A stretch of 64,000 bases of DNA. Source: Pedobacter ginsenosidimutans. GTDB taxonomy: Bacteria; Bacteroidota; Bacteroidia; Sphingobacteriales; Sphingobacteriaceae. Shown here piece after piece: positions 45,350 through 54,151 of this stretch (within the stretch, counting starts at the first letter, position 1; each line of letters opens with the position of its first letter). A program made the position numbers and the translations under genes. The DNA lies in contig NZ_LMZQ01000001.1 in assembly GCF_001442625.1 (NCBI RefSeq), positions 558,001 to 622,000 of the forward strand, given 5' to 3'. Under the pieces are notes generated by a model, which was not told where the DNA came from, did no database searches, and worked only from the letters and a program-made list of their open reading frames with translations.

Positions 45350-46873
45350 CTAGTCGTTAATATTTTCGTCTCTTTTATTCGATAAATAAATTGCGCCAAT
45401 AACTAAGCTCAGTGCCGCTATACCTATCGGATACCATAATCCTGATAATGGTGTAGAACCAGAAAAGCTTGCAATTAGTGTTGCAATAAATGGTACAAGC
45501 CCTCCAAAAACACCGTTGCCGATATGATAAGGCAAAGACATAGAGGTGTACCTGATTTTAGTCGGGAATAACTCAACAAGGAAAGCTGCAATTGGCCCGT
45601 AAACCATCGTAACCAGCAAAATCTGGAAGAAGATTAAACCGACAAATTTCCAGAATACTGGCGTAGGCAAAACTTTATCTTTTATTACTTCTTTGCCCAG
45701 GAGAATCCCCTTGGTTGCAGAAACCGTATCGGTTTGCACCTTATTAAAGGATGCACCGTTTCTAAGCATTACTTTGGTAGAAACTGTTCGCAAGCTATCA
45801 GTTGAATTCGCAATTAAAACAGAAGTTACCTGAGCTGGGCTCGCAGATAAAATATCAGCCTGTTCAACTTTTGTGTAATTGGTATCATCCAAAAATAGCT
45901 GATAGATTGGGCGGTAGAAAAGAATCCCCAAAAGCATACCGCTCAGCATAATCCATTTCCGGCCAACTTTATCACTCCAGGCACCAAAAACCACAAAAAA
46001 TGGCGTGGCAAAAGCGATTCCCCAAAGTAAAATATACCTCGAGTCGTTAAAATCTAATTTACAGGTATTCTCTAAAAATGATTGTGCATAAAATTGACCT
46101 GTATACCAGATTACCCCTTGCCCCATAGTAGCACCAAATAACGCCAGAAGTACCATTTTAAAATTCGCTTTGTTATTGAAACTCTCTTTTAGCGGATTTT
46201 TCGATACATTTCCCTCAGCCTTTAATTTAGAAAACATGGGCGATTCGTGCATTTTCATGCGAATGTAAATCGAAACCACTACCAGTATAATCGATAACAG
46301 AAATGGGATTCTCCAGCCCCAATCGCCAAAAGTTTCAGCACCTAAAATATTCTTTGTAATTACGATAATCCCCAGCGAAAGGAACAAACCCAAAGTTGCG
46401 GTAGTTTGGATCCAGCTGGTAAAAAAACCCCGTTTATCTTTAGGTGCGTGCTCTGCCACGTAAGTTGCAGCTCCACCATACTCTCCGCCAAGGGCTAATC
46501 CCTGAATCAGCCTTAATATTAAAACCAAAATTGGTGCGGCATAACCAATGCTTTTGTAGGATGGGATTAAGCCGATAAAAAATGTCGATCCACCCATCAG
46601 CACCAAAGTGAGCAAGAAGGTATATTTTCTGCCGATTAAATCGCCAAGCCTGCCAAAAACCAATGCGCCAAAGGGACGAACGATAAAACCTGCTGCGAAA
46701 ATAGCCAAAGTGTTGATCAGGGCAGATGCCCCTGCATCTTCTGGAAACAATTGATGACCAATGATAACTGCAAGGCTACCAAAAATGTAAAAATCATACC
46801 ATTCAATCAGCGTGCCTAACGATGATGCACCGATTACTTTAAAAATATTGTTCTTGGGTAAAGTGTCGCTCAT
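45350..46873 (-). CDS. MFS transporter, metabolite:proton symporter (MHS/ProP-like) group
   Basis: 507 aa from the ATG at 46873 (MSDTLPKNN); the start at 46927 would add 18 hydrophobic residues not seen in the family. Signature segments: SSLGTLIEWYDFYIFG in helix 1, FGRLGDLIGRKYTFLLTL in the loop 2-3 motif, and GWRIPFLLS. A hydrophilic insert of about 85 residues (roughly 320-405, rich in Ser/Thr/Val) sits between two helices in the second half. Substrate is unknown; the group carries organic acids or osmolytes. Coupled to the DUF6814 gene. Confidence 0.88.
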   Translation of the reverse strand: MSDTLPKNNIFKVIGASSLGTLIEWYDFYIFGSLAVIIGHQLFPEDAGASALINTLAIFAAGFIVRPFGALVFGRLGDLIGRKYTFLLTLVLMGGSTFFIGLIPSYKSIGYAAPILVLILRLIQGLALGGEYGGAATYVAEHAPKDKRGFFTSWIQTTATLGLFLSLGIIVITKNILGAETFGDWGWRIPFLLSIILVVVSIYIRMKMHESPMFSKLKAEGNVSKNPLKESFNNKANFKMVLLALFGATMGQGVIWYTGQFYAQSFLENTCKLDFNDSRYILLWGIAFATPFFVVFGAWSDKVGRKWIMLSGMLLGILFYRPIYQLFLDDTNYTKVEQADILSASPAQVTSVLIANSTDSLRTVSTKVMLRNGASFNKVQTDTVSATKGILLGKEVIKDKVLPTPVFWKFVGLIFFQILLVTMVYGPIAAFLVELFPTKIRYTSMSLPYHIGNGVFGGLVPFIATLIASFSGSTPLSGLWYPIGIAALSLVIGAIYLSNKRDENIND

Positions 46874-46976
46874 AAGAAATAAGAATATTTGGTTTCCCAA
46901 GATAAACATTTGCATGAAAATCGGCAACCTGTACTGTCTGTCATTTAATTTGTTACATTACCAAACATTTTGGCTT

Positions 46977-46984
46977 TAGTTTTG
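46977..46984 (+). promoter_or_regulatory. Possible Bacteroidota -7 element before the bestrophin gene
   Basis: TAGTTTTG fits the Bacteroidota -7 consensus TAnnTTTG. A TTTG candidate for -33 lies at 46949-46952, 24 bp upstream, slightly longer than the usual 19-21. The start codon is 41 bp downstream. Confidence 0.35.
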
Positions 46985-47024
46985 TATTTTCAACCGTAAC
47001 GAATTTATTTCCCATTAAGATTAT

Positions 47025-47915
47025 ATGCTTTTAATACAAAACATCAGGTTAAGTAGAATTTTAAGAAATACGTGGCATGTTGATCTGATCATGATTGCCT
47101 CTTGTACCGCGGCTTACTTTGTACGCGAGTATTTAATTGCGCATCATTTCTCCATTCCATCCATTATTCCAACGGTTTTAGGTACAGCTATCGCCTTTTT
47201 TATCGGTTTTAACAATAACCAGGCTTACGATAGGTGGTGGGAAGCCCGAAAAATATGGGGCGCTTTGGTAAACGATTCCCGCTCTTTTGCAAGGGCATTG
47301 ATCAATTATGTTGATGAAGATGATGAAAGTGTAAAACGGATGATTTACAGGCACGTCGCCTTTTTGTATGCACTAAAGGCCAACTTAAGAAACACTGTTG
47401 ACGAAATTTACACCAAATATTTATCTGAAGCAGATTTAAAAGAAATAAAAAAACATAACAATGCGCATAATGCGATTTTAAATATACAATCGAGAGATTT
47501 ACAGAAATTATCAAAAGCTAATGCCATTGATGGTTTTCGCTTTATCGAAATTAACGAGATGTTAACCCGGTTCTCCGATTCGATGGGTATGAGCGAACGC
47601 ATTAAAAACACCATATTCCCTACCACCTATACCTATTTAACCAAAGTGTTTATCTGGTTATTTGTGGTAACATTTACCCTGGTAATCAGTCAGGATGCCG
47701 GGCCTGCAGCCATATTTTTGGGCTGGTTAATTGGTTTCGTATTTGTATCTACGCAGATTAATGGAATGAGCCTCGTTAATCCTTTCGAAAACAATTCAGC
47801 AGGTGTTCCGCTTAACCAGATTACGAGAACGATAGAGATCAATCTTTTGCAAATGCTCGAAGAAGACGAGATTCCAGAGCCCGTTAAGCCGATTAATGAC
47901 GAATATGTCCTTTAA
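47025..47915 (+). CDS. Bestrophin family anion channel protein
   Basis: 296 aa. N-terminal hydrophobic helix pair followed by the conserved FFIGFNNNQAYDRWWEARKIWGALVNDSR segment, which is the family hallmark, and two more helices near 205-255 (FIWLFVVTFTLVIS). Bacterial bestrophins are pentameric ion channels; some are cation-selective. The gene stands alone and its stop codon overlaps that of the convergent Pr6Pr gene by 4 bp. Confidence 0.9.
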   Translation: MLLIQNIRLSRILRNTWHVDLIMIASCTAAYFVREYLIAHHFSIPSIIPTVLGTAIAFFIGFNNNQAYDRWWEARKIWGALVNDSRSFARALINYVDEDDESVKRMIYRHVAFLYALKANLRNTVDEIYTKYLSEADLKEIKKHNNAHNAILNIQSRDLQKLSKANAIDGFRFIEINEMLTRFSDSMGMSERIKNTIFPTTYTYLTKVFIWLFVVTFTLVISQDAGPAAIFLGWLIGFVFVSTQINGMSLVNPFENNSAGVPLNQITRTIEINLLQMLEEDEIPEPVKPINDEYVL

Positions 47916-48541
47916 GCTTTAACTGTTTTCTTACCTATAAATATGAACAAAAGAGATAAAAGCCAGAAGATAAACAGGATCACAATCGCATTCAGAACAG
48001 CTTTAGGATAACCCAGCTGTACGACATCGATAAACGGATAGGGGTATTTATTAATCAAATAACCCCTAACCACAATAAATACGACATAAAGCAATGGATA
48101 AGCTAGCCAGGTGGTGGCCTGCCTGTATTGCAATGTTGATTTTTTAACGAAGAAAATCCAGAAAAATAAAAAGATCAATGGGCTTACCACATGCAAAAGC
48201 TCATCGGCCAACCTGGCCCAGCCTACAGGCGAAGCCAAACCACGCAGGGCTATATTGTAAATCAGACCTACCACTACAATGTAGATTGTTATCGCGGTTA
48301 AAGTAGATGCTTTAGTAAATAAACTCCCTGATTCAGCTCGTTTAACAAAAGATAAGCTGGTAAAGCAAATGGCAACGATAATATTGGTTATTACCGTAAA
48401 ATATGATAAAAATACCTTAAGCGTTGCAGGATAATCATTATTCAAAAGTTGTAAACTTACATGGAATTGAAGTGCCAGGGAAAACCATACAACAATAGCA
48501 GCACAAATAACAAAAGGCCTGAAATTTTCTTTTAAATCCAT
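47912..48541 (-). CDS. Pr6Pr family integral membrane protein
   Basis: 209 aa with six predicted transmembrane segments and very few charged residues. The segments FHVSLQLLNND, FLSYFTVITNIIVAICF and DELLHVVSPLIFLFFWIFF are typical of the Pr6Pr (FAR-17a/AIG1-like) family. Function is not known. Not part of an obvious operon. Confidence 0.8.
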   Translation of the reverse strand: MDLKENFRPFVICAAIVVWFSLALQFHVSLQLLNNDYPATLKVFLSYFTVITNIIVAICFTSLSFVKRAESGSLFTKASTLTAITIYIVVVGLIYNIALRGLASPVGWARLADELLHVVSPLIFLFFWIFFVKKSTLQYRQATTWLAYPLLYVVFIVVRGYLINKYPYPFIDVVQLGYPKAVLNAIVILFIFWLLSLLFIFIGKKTVKA

Positions 48542-48648
48542 AAGCTAACACTGAGTATGATAGAAAAGTAGGAAATTAATGTGGATGAATAAAATTTAAT
48601 GCCCTTTATTACTAAGGCTTAATTTTTCAATCTTTGTTTTCAGGGCTA

Positions 48649-49197
48649 TTAATTACTTTTTAATGCAAATTTTAACTTCTCCTCAAAAAGTACCGATTTA
48701 GTTTTAAACTGTGGGTCAGAAAAGGAAATATTAGCAGTAGCGTAAATAATCTTTCCATCTTTTCCTACCAAAACATTTGACGGAAAGCCGTGATTAATAT
48801 TCAGTTTTCGGATCTCATCTTTGTTCAATGATATAATTTCATATCTGTAGCCGTTCCGTTTCTGAAAGCGCCTGGCACTGGTGGGGCTATCATGGGTAAT
48901 CCCGATAAACCTTACAGCCTTTTTGCCATATTTAGCTACCAGGTTATTTAATTCAGGCATTTCGGCTATGCAGGGCGGGCATTTTTCGAACCAAAAGTTA
49001 ATCACCACTACCTGATTTTTTAAATCGGTATTGGAGAGTTGTTTTTTATTGATGGTTAAACCGTTAAAAGGAGGTAAATCTTTACCTATTAAATCTTCAA
49101 AAAAAGTTTCCTGCGTAGCCCATTTAACAGGAGCATCTTGAGCCAATGCTATGAAAGAAAATACAGAGAATAGTAGAATAAGGTAAATTTTCATCAA
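48649..49197 (-). CDS. TlpA/ResA-like thioredoxin-fold protein, exported
   Basis: 182 aa with signal peptide (1-20, ending ALA-QD). The active-site pair is C73-P-P-C76 in NFWFEKCPPCIAEMPELN, the TlpA/ResA pattern, followed by FIGITHDSPTSARRF and GFPSNVLVGKDGKIIY with the cis-proline region. It should act as a periplasmic disulfide reductase, for example in cytochrome c maturation or oxidative repair. Monocistronic. Confidence 0.9.
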   Translation of the reverse strand: MMKIYLILLFSVFSFIALAQDAPVKWATQETFFEDLIGKDLPPFNGLTINKKQLSNTDLKNQVVVINFWFEKCPPCIAEMPELNNLVAKYGKKAVRFIGITHDSPTSARRFQKRNGYRYEIISLNKDEIRKLNINHGFPSNVLVGKDGKIIYATANISFSDPQFKTKSVLFEEKLKFALKSN

Positions 49198-49250
49198 CGC
49201 TAAATATAAAAAAAAGAGGGTGTATCATAAGGGCAATTTCACCTCAAATG

Positions 49251-49341
49251 CTGTCATGTTGTCCAAAGGACTCCTAGGGAGAGCCTCTCGAAACAAATTA
49301 AAGCGTATTTAAATAGGTCCTTCGACAGGCTCAGGATGACA
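49251..49341. repeat. Inverted repeat of the GTCATCCTGAGC family
   Basis: The right arm at 49317-49341 is the complement of the left arm at 42395-42420 with one difference. The left arm (from 49251, TGTCATGTTG) is degraded. It sits between the TlpA-like and S41 protease genes. Confidence 0.6.
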
Positions 49342-49377
49342 AACCTATCTTTATCAAAAGAGGTTAAATGCATTTGC

Positions 49378-50745
49378 TTATTTAATCTTTTTATTTAGGT
49401 ACTCAATTGCAGTATTCAGCGTTGCATCCTTATTGCCTATAAAATCTTTTACTGTTGGAATTACCTCGATATCAGGTTTTATGCCCTTGCCTACAAATTC
49501 ACGCCCATCGGGATAAGTATCCTTTTTGGTACATACTCTTGCACTTCCTCCGCCAGGAAGATCAAACAAGTAAGGTTGTCCTGTACTGCCAAAAGAATTT
49601 CTGCCGATTTTCGTCATGTGTTTTTGTTTATCAGCATAAATCAAAAAGTCTTCAGCTGCTGAAGCAGTATTATGGCCAATTAACAGTACCGTTGGAACTA
49701 CAATGCGCTTTGCCGAAAGCTTGTTTTTTAGTGGACGGTAATCTAAATTGTAAAAATAATTATCCTGATAGCTTAAAAGTGCCTTTTTGTTCCATTCACT
49801 GTTTACCGTATCTTTGGGAGAAGTATATTTCCCCCATGCCTTAAAGGCCGAGGTTAATTGTCGGGTAGAATAACGGGCACCATAAAGCAGGCTATCATTG
49901 GTAAGGTATTTCAATATGTAACTGCCGATCCCAGTATCTCCCCCTCCATTATTCCTTAAATCAATTATTATTGCTTTGGCTTGGTATAATTCTGGGAGCT
50001 TAGTGATAAAAAGAGAATCTATTTTCTCGTCTCCAAAAGAGTTAAGCGCAACATAAGCGACTTTATTAGGATACCATTTAAAATCCAACAGCGATGATTC
50101 TGCAGGAAATGCAGGAAAAACTTCCTTTTCTTCGGTGCGTTTATGCGTTAATTTTAAGACTAAAATTTGTCCCTTTGGTTTTTTGATTTTGATTTCGAAC
50201 TCACTTCCTTCAAGTCCCTGAAGCAATTTGCTAATACTCCAGTCCTGTAAAACATAATCAGTAGAGGAAGAAATATAAGGTGCAACATCTTCAGCTATGT
50301 ATTTAGCGGTTGGTTTTCCATTTACCTCTATAACCTCACTTCCAACAGGAATTTCGTCCTTTTTGCTTAAATTAACATGTGTAATAATTGCTTTATTCTC
50401 CACGTTTTCGATAAATAAGCGGTAATCTCCGAACATGGTATTCATTGGCTCAAAATCTTTACCATCTGGCATGAATATATTAGTATGCCCATCCTTAAGC
50501 ATTGCACAAAACCGCTGCATTTCGTGATAGTACTCGTAATCAGTTTTAGTTTCGGGAATGGAAGTAATCAATGCTTTATAGGTGCTATCCCATTTAACAC
50601 GATCTATTTTGTTTAAATAAACGAAGTTATAATTTACTTCCTGCCAAAATTTTGATAACCCGTAAATTTTGTCAGCTTTTGTTAATTTATTCGACTGGGC
50701 AAAAACAGCCATAGGCAAGAGCATTAATAAAAGAATTTTCTTCAT
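49378..50745 (-). CDS. S41 family peptidase (C-terminal processing type), exported
   Basis: 455 aa from the ATG at 50745, which begins a normal signal peptide (MKKILLLMLLPMAVFAQSNK). An in-frame start at 50883 lies inside the terminator of the next gene and is rejected. An N-terminal helical region (to about 90), a PDZ-like domain (about 140-200, GSEVIEVNGKPT) and the S41 catalytic core with AIIIDLRNNGGGDTG and the Ser-containing IGHNTASAAEDF follow. It is probably a periplasmic or surface protease; the substrate is unknown. Confidence 0.87.
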   Translation of the reverse strand: MKKILLLMLLPMAVFAQSNKLTKADKIYGLSKFWQEVNYNFVYLNKIDRVKWDSTYKALITSIPETKTDYEYYHEMQRFCAMLKDGHTNIFMPDGKDFEPMNTMFGDYRLFIENVENKAIITHVNLSKKDEIPVGSEVIEVNGKPTAKYIAEDVAPYISSSTDYVLQDWSISKLLQGLEGSEFEIKIKKPKGQILVLKLTHKRTEEKEVFPAFPAESSLLDFKWYPNKVAYVALNSFGDEKIDSLFITKLPELYQAKAIIIDLRNNGGGDTGIGSYILKYLTNDSLLYGARYSTRQLTSAFKAWGKYTSPKDTVNSEWNKKALLSYQDNYFYNLDYRPLKNKLSAKRIVVPTVLLIGHNTASAAEDFLIYADKQKHMTKIGRNSFGSTGQPYLFDLPGGGSARVCTKKDTYPDGREFVGKGIKPDIEVIPTVKDFIGNKDATLNTAIEYLNKKIK

Positions 50746-50883
50746 ATCATTTGTTTTATAAGATTTTGCTTCAATTTTTATACCACTTGAAAAATCCTCC
50801 CTGACATTAAAATTATGGCCGCCTGAAAAAACAGGGTGTTCGTAAACGGACACCACATATCCGATATCGAACAATAAAGACAT

Positions 50884-50913
50884 AAAAAAATCCTACCAAT
50901 TTGGCAGGACTTT
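50884..50913 (-). terminator. Terminator after the DUF4097 gene
   Basis: On the minus strand GTCCTGCC/GGTAGGA forms a hairpin followed by seven T residues, 26 bp past the stop of the DUF4097-like gene. Confidence 0.75.
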
Positions 50914-50938
50914 ATAGTTTGTTTGGTTTTGAAAAATT

Positions 50939-52225
50939 TTATTTAAAGGTAACTGAACCATATTCGGTTTTAATAGATACGTTAGCAGCACCACCACTAC
51001 CAATTTTACCAGTATATTTTTTGGTTTCATCATCTTTGCTTACCAGGTTTGAGGTTACGTTAGCGCCATATTTAAAGCCCGCATACGAGGTAGAAACATT
51101 GAAGTTAGCGTTATAACGGTCTGCAAAACCTAATCCGATACTTACATATTCGCCACCGAAGGTGAAGTTTTTACAGGCCGGTGTAATTTCGCTCACATTT
51201 AAACGGTTATAATCCATGTTGATATTTGCATCACCATTAAGTGAGCCTAAAGTAACATTCGAATATTCTGCTTTAACCGCAATTTTACCTGCTGATGCAA
51301 TGTTTAGATCTCCATAGGCCTGTTTAGCAACCGTATTGCCTTTAACCGTGTTGATGTTTACTTTGGCATATTCTGCATTTAAAAGCAGGTTGCCGCCAAT
51401 AGTGCCAATGGTTAAACCCTTGCCGTATTGCACTTTAATATCAGCCGATTTTCTGATGGTATTGATGTTTACAGCAACATACTCGGCATCAAGTTGTAAA
51501 GTACCAACAGCCCCAATGGTTACCGGGCCATTATATTCATGTTTTACCACTGCTGCATTCAGGTCCTGGATATCGCATTTACCATATTGAACATTGATGT
51601 AGTTATTTACATTACTTAAATTGCCAGCAACCAGATTGCCATATTCTACCTTTAAAGAAGTTGGACCTGAAAAATTACCCAATTCTACATTGCCATATTC
51701 TTGTGAAACCGTTAATGGGTTTACTGCTGGCATATATACCACGTAATTTACTTTCACTTCCCTCCGCCAGGTGGTTACTCCATTTTTCACCCCACGGCCA
51801 TAACGTCCGTTTCTATCACCCATGTTTGTTCTGAAAGTAACTACATCTCCGTTTTTAGTCGCATCAATACTTATCCCATCAATCAGTTTTTGCGCGTCAT
51901 TATCCGAACTGCTGTAAGCTTTAATATCTACATCAACACGTACTTCTTTTTTATCCCAGGTTTTAATGGTGATCGATCCATATTGGTTGTTTAAATTAAC
52001 CTTATCGTTATTATCTACATTAAAACTCTTGCTAAAAGATTTTGAACGTTCGGCATCGCTGGCCGTTTGCCTATGTTTTGAAGTGCTAACCATCGCCAGT
52101 GTTGAAGATTTCTCTACATTTCCGACAATTACATTCTCAGACGGGGTATTTACCGCAACTTCTTGTGCATTAATTTTTACGGCGATTAAAGCCATAAAGG
52201 CCAAAAATATTTTTATTGTTTTCAT
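50939..52225 (-). CDS. Secreted DUF4097/GIN-like beta-solenoid protein
   Basis: 428 aa with signal peptide (1-20, ending INA-QE). From about residue 75 to the end it consists of roughly twelve to fourteen short repeats of about 20 residues built around a Tyr-Gly or Glu-Tyr dipeptide (NQYGSITIKT, QEYGNVELGN, VEYGNLVAGN, VQYGKCDIQD, AEYAKVNINT, KTEYGSVTFK). This predicts a long right-handed beta-solenoid. It is the last gene of an ECF sigma - membrane protein - solenoid operon, a common Bacteroidota arrangement in which the secreted protein may sense or modify the envelope. Function unknown. Confidence 0.8.
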   Translation of the reverse strand: MKTIKIFLAFMALIAVKINAQEVAVNTPSENVIVGNVEKSSTLAMVSTSKHRQTASDAERSKSFSKSFNVDNNDKVNLNNQYGSITIKTWDKKEVRVDVDIKAYSSSDNDAQKLIDGISIDATKNGDVVTFRTNMGDRNGRYGRGVKNGVTTWRREVKVNYVVYMPAVNPLTVSQEYGNVELGNFSGPTSLKVEYGNLVAGNLSNVNNYINVQYGKCDIQDLNAAVVKHEYNGPVTIGAVGTLQLDAEYVAVNINTIRKSADIKVQYGKGLTIGTIGGNLLLNAEYAKVNINTVKGNTVAKQAYGDLNIASAGKIAVKAEYSNVTLGSLNGDANINMDYNRLNVSEITPACKNFTFGGEYVSIGLGFADRYNANFNVSTSYAGFKYGANVTSNLVSKDDETKKYTGKIGSGGAANVSIKTEYGSVTFK

Positions 52226-52362
52226 GTTGTTAATTGTTAAACATTTAATGGCTTAAAACCTGCCGGCTGGCAATAAGCAATTTAATGTGGTGAGCGTATC
52301 TACCAGTAATAAGTATCTGGAATCAAGTATCGAGACTGATCTGGCTACTGTTTCAACTTGGT

Positions 52363-52890
52363 TTAAATCTGGTTAACCCTTTTATAGTCGTCAACCTGGT
52401 TAATAATTAATAATTGTTGTTTTAATAACTGCAGCTGTATTTCTCGGTTTTTAACCATGGCCTTTACCACAAAAGTTTGGTTGGGCGAGGTTGGCAGCTC
52501 TGCTTTTAATCTTTCGTAATCTTCATCAAGCTTTTTAAGATCAGCAGTAAATTTTTTATACAATTCTGGATTCGCAGAAGCGAAAATGGCCAAACTATCT
52601 CTTTTTTCGGTAATTAAACCTGCGAAGTGGACTTCTTTTTTAGCATATGAAGCGCTAACGTCGGCTATTTCTAAATCTTTGTTTTGTAATTTTCCTACGT
52701 ATAACCAGGCTAAACCGAAAACCACCACGATAGCTGCTGCTGCACTCATCCATAAATACAGCTTTGCCGGTTTTTTTTTCTTTTTGTTGTCTAATTCCTG
52801 TTCAATCTTTGCCCAAAGTCCTGCCGATGGCTCCATTACATCGAAAGCTTTACGGTTTTCCTTTACAAAGGTTTCTAATCTATTATTCAT
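52363..52890 (-). CDS. Single-pass membrane protein, probable anti-sigma factor
   Basis: 175 aa. Cytosolic N-terminal part (1-43, LETFVKENRKAFDVMEPSAG, then LWAKIEQELDNKKKKK), one membrane helix (about 44-65) and a periplasmic coiled-coil-like C-terminal part rich in Lys/Glu/Leu. It overlaps the end of the sigma factor gene by 8 bp, the usual position of an anti-sigma factor. No zinc-binding HxxxCxxC motif is visible, so it would be a non-zinc type. Assignment is by context. Confidence 0.7.
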   Translation of the reverse strand: MNNRLETFVKENRKAFDVMEPSAGLWAKIEQELDNKKKKKPAKLYLWMSAAAAIVVVFGLAWLYVGKLQNKDLEIADVSASYAKKEVHFAGLITEKRDSLAIFASANPELYKKFTADLKKLDEDYERLKAELPTSPNQTFVVKAMVKNREIQLQLLKQQLLIINQVDDYKRVNQI

Positions 52891-53440
52891 CTCTCATCCC
52901 TTTCTGTTCTAAAATACTTTTTAACTTCTTTTTCGCCCTCATGTACTGTGTGCGGCTTGTATTTTCACTTATTTTTAAAATGTGTGCAATTTCTTCATGG
53001 TCGTAACCTTCTAAAAGGTATAAACTCAACACTACTCTATAACCATCTGGCAATTCGGTAATGGCTGTTCTAATTTCATCAGCTTGCAACCGTACTTCAC
53101 TGTCGTCAAAACTATCCTCATCAGGCACTTCCGATAGCTCATCGGTACTTACAAACTCCATCTTACGCTTACGTAAATAATTGATGGATTTATTAATCAC
53201 GATCTGCTTTAACCAAAGCCCGAAAGTGGTTTCCTGCCTAAAATCTACAATTCTGGTAAAAGCATCCAAAAATGCTTCCTGTAAAACATCTTCTGCCTCT
53301 TCTTCGTAATTTAAAATGCGCAGCGCCACATTATACATGGCCTTTGCATACAGCTTGTACAATTCAAACTGTGCTGCGCGGCTGCCCTGCATGCATTTTT
53401 TTACGAGTTCTAGGTTCTTATCGATGTATACGGCTTCCAA
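52883..53440 (-). CDS. ECF-type RNA polymerase sigma factor
   Basis: 185 aa. Region 2 is at about 25-95 (EEEAEDVLQEAFLDAFTRI) and region 4 at about 130-180 (LPDGYRVVLSLYLLEGYDHE, then EIAHILKISENTSRTQYMRA). It directs transcription of its own operon and unknown targets. First gene of the operon with the membrane protein and the DUF4097 protein. No conventional promoter is seen upstream in the 711-bp gap. Confidence 0.92.
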   Translation of the reverse strand: MEAVYIDKNLELVKKCMQGSRAAQFELYKLYAKAMYNVALRILNYEEEAEDVLQEAFLDAFTRIVDFRQETTFGLWLKQIVINKSINYLRKRKMEFVSTDELSEVPDEDSFDDSEVRLQADEIRTAITELPDGYRVVLSLYLLEGYDHEEIAHILKISENTSRTQYMRAKKKLKSILEQKGMRDE

Positions 53441-53628
53441 AATTTCGAATATTCTGATTATAAGACATAAGGGATTTTAAAACGTTGCATCAAGGTAGAA
53501 AAAAGTTTAGAAATATGTTAATACAGTGTTAAGATTAGGAATCAAATATGCTGCTATGTTCAGGAGCGAAGCATAAAATGACTTCTTCATTCCGTTAAAA
53601 AATGTTTTTATATTGAATAGGAAACGAG

Positions 53629-53758
53629 TGGTTCTGTGCTCTTGGCAATTTCAGTCCCGCTTTCTGGTACGAGTTCCGATGCTAATTTAGTGCCGATTTA
53701 TCGGTAAAGGATCGGAAGCTCTTCCCCACAATCGGGTTTATTTAACAAAGTTTGGTGC
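53629..53758. repeat. Long intergenic direct repeat, copy A
   Basis: Begins GGAAACGAGTGGTTCTGTGC and runs through TTGGCAATTTCAG, GGTACGAGTTCCGATG, AAGGATCGGAAGCTCTTCC and GGTTTATTT to CAAAGTTTGGTGC. It contains an extra 25-bp piece (around 53692-53712) absent in copy B. The whole 53441-54151 gap has no gene; besides the two repeats I see only AT-rich sequence. Confidence 0.75.
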
Positions 53759-53836
53759 CCTGAAGCAAACCGCTGCTACAGCAACTATGAAATGCTACCC
53801 TTTCATTTCCAAAACCTAACAATAATTTACAATATT

Positions 53837-53952
53837 AGGAAATGACTGGTTCCATGCTCTTGGCAATTTCAGCCCTGCTTTTTGGTACGAGTTCCGATGA
53901 AGGATCGGAAGCTCTTCCCGACAATCAGGTTTATTTGACAAAGTTCAGTGCA
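53837..53952. repeat. Long intergenic direct repeat, copy B
   Basis: Begins GGAAATGACTGGTTCCATGC and matches copy A over nearly all of its length in the same orientation, about 85-90 percent by eye, ending CAAAGTTCAGTGC. A third, degraded relative is in the 3.1-3.4 kb region on the other strand. Confidence 0.75.
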
Positions 53953-54151
53953 GGAAATTCAAATATTTCATCCGCCAAATGGGTTGCTGATGGGATAACC
54001 TAATTATTGAATAACTAAAAATAAATTCTTTAGACGTATCAAATAATGTATTTAATCTGAAAAAGTAAAAGCCCCGAGCTACCAATTATATTATTTATTA
54101 TCTTGATAAAGAATACCACTGTAGTTATTAAGGGCTATCACATAGCTAGCC

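Noticed and set aside
50746..50883. N-terminal extension of the S41 peptidase
   Set aside because: The extension reaches into the terminator of the neighbouring gene and precedes a complete signal peptide.
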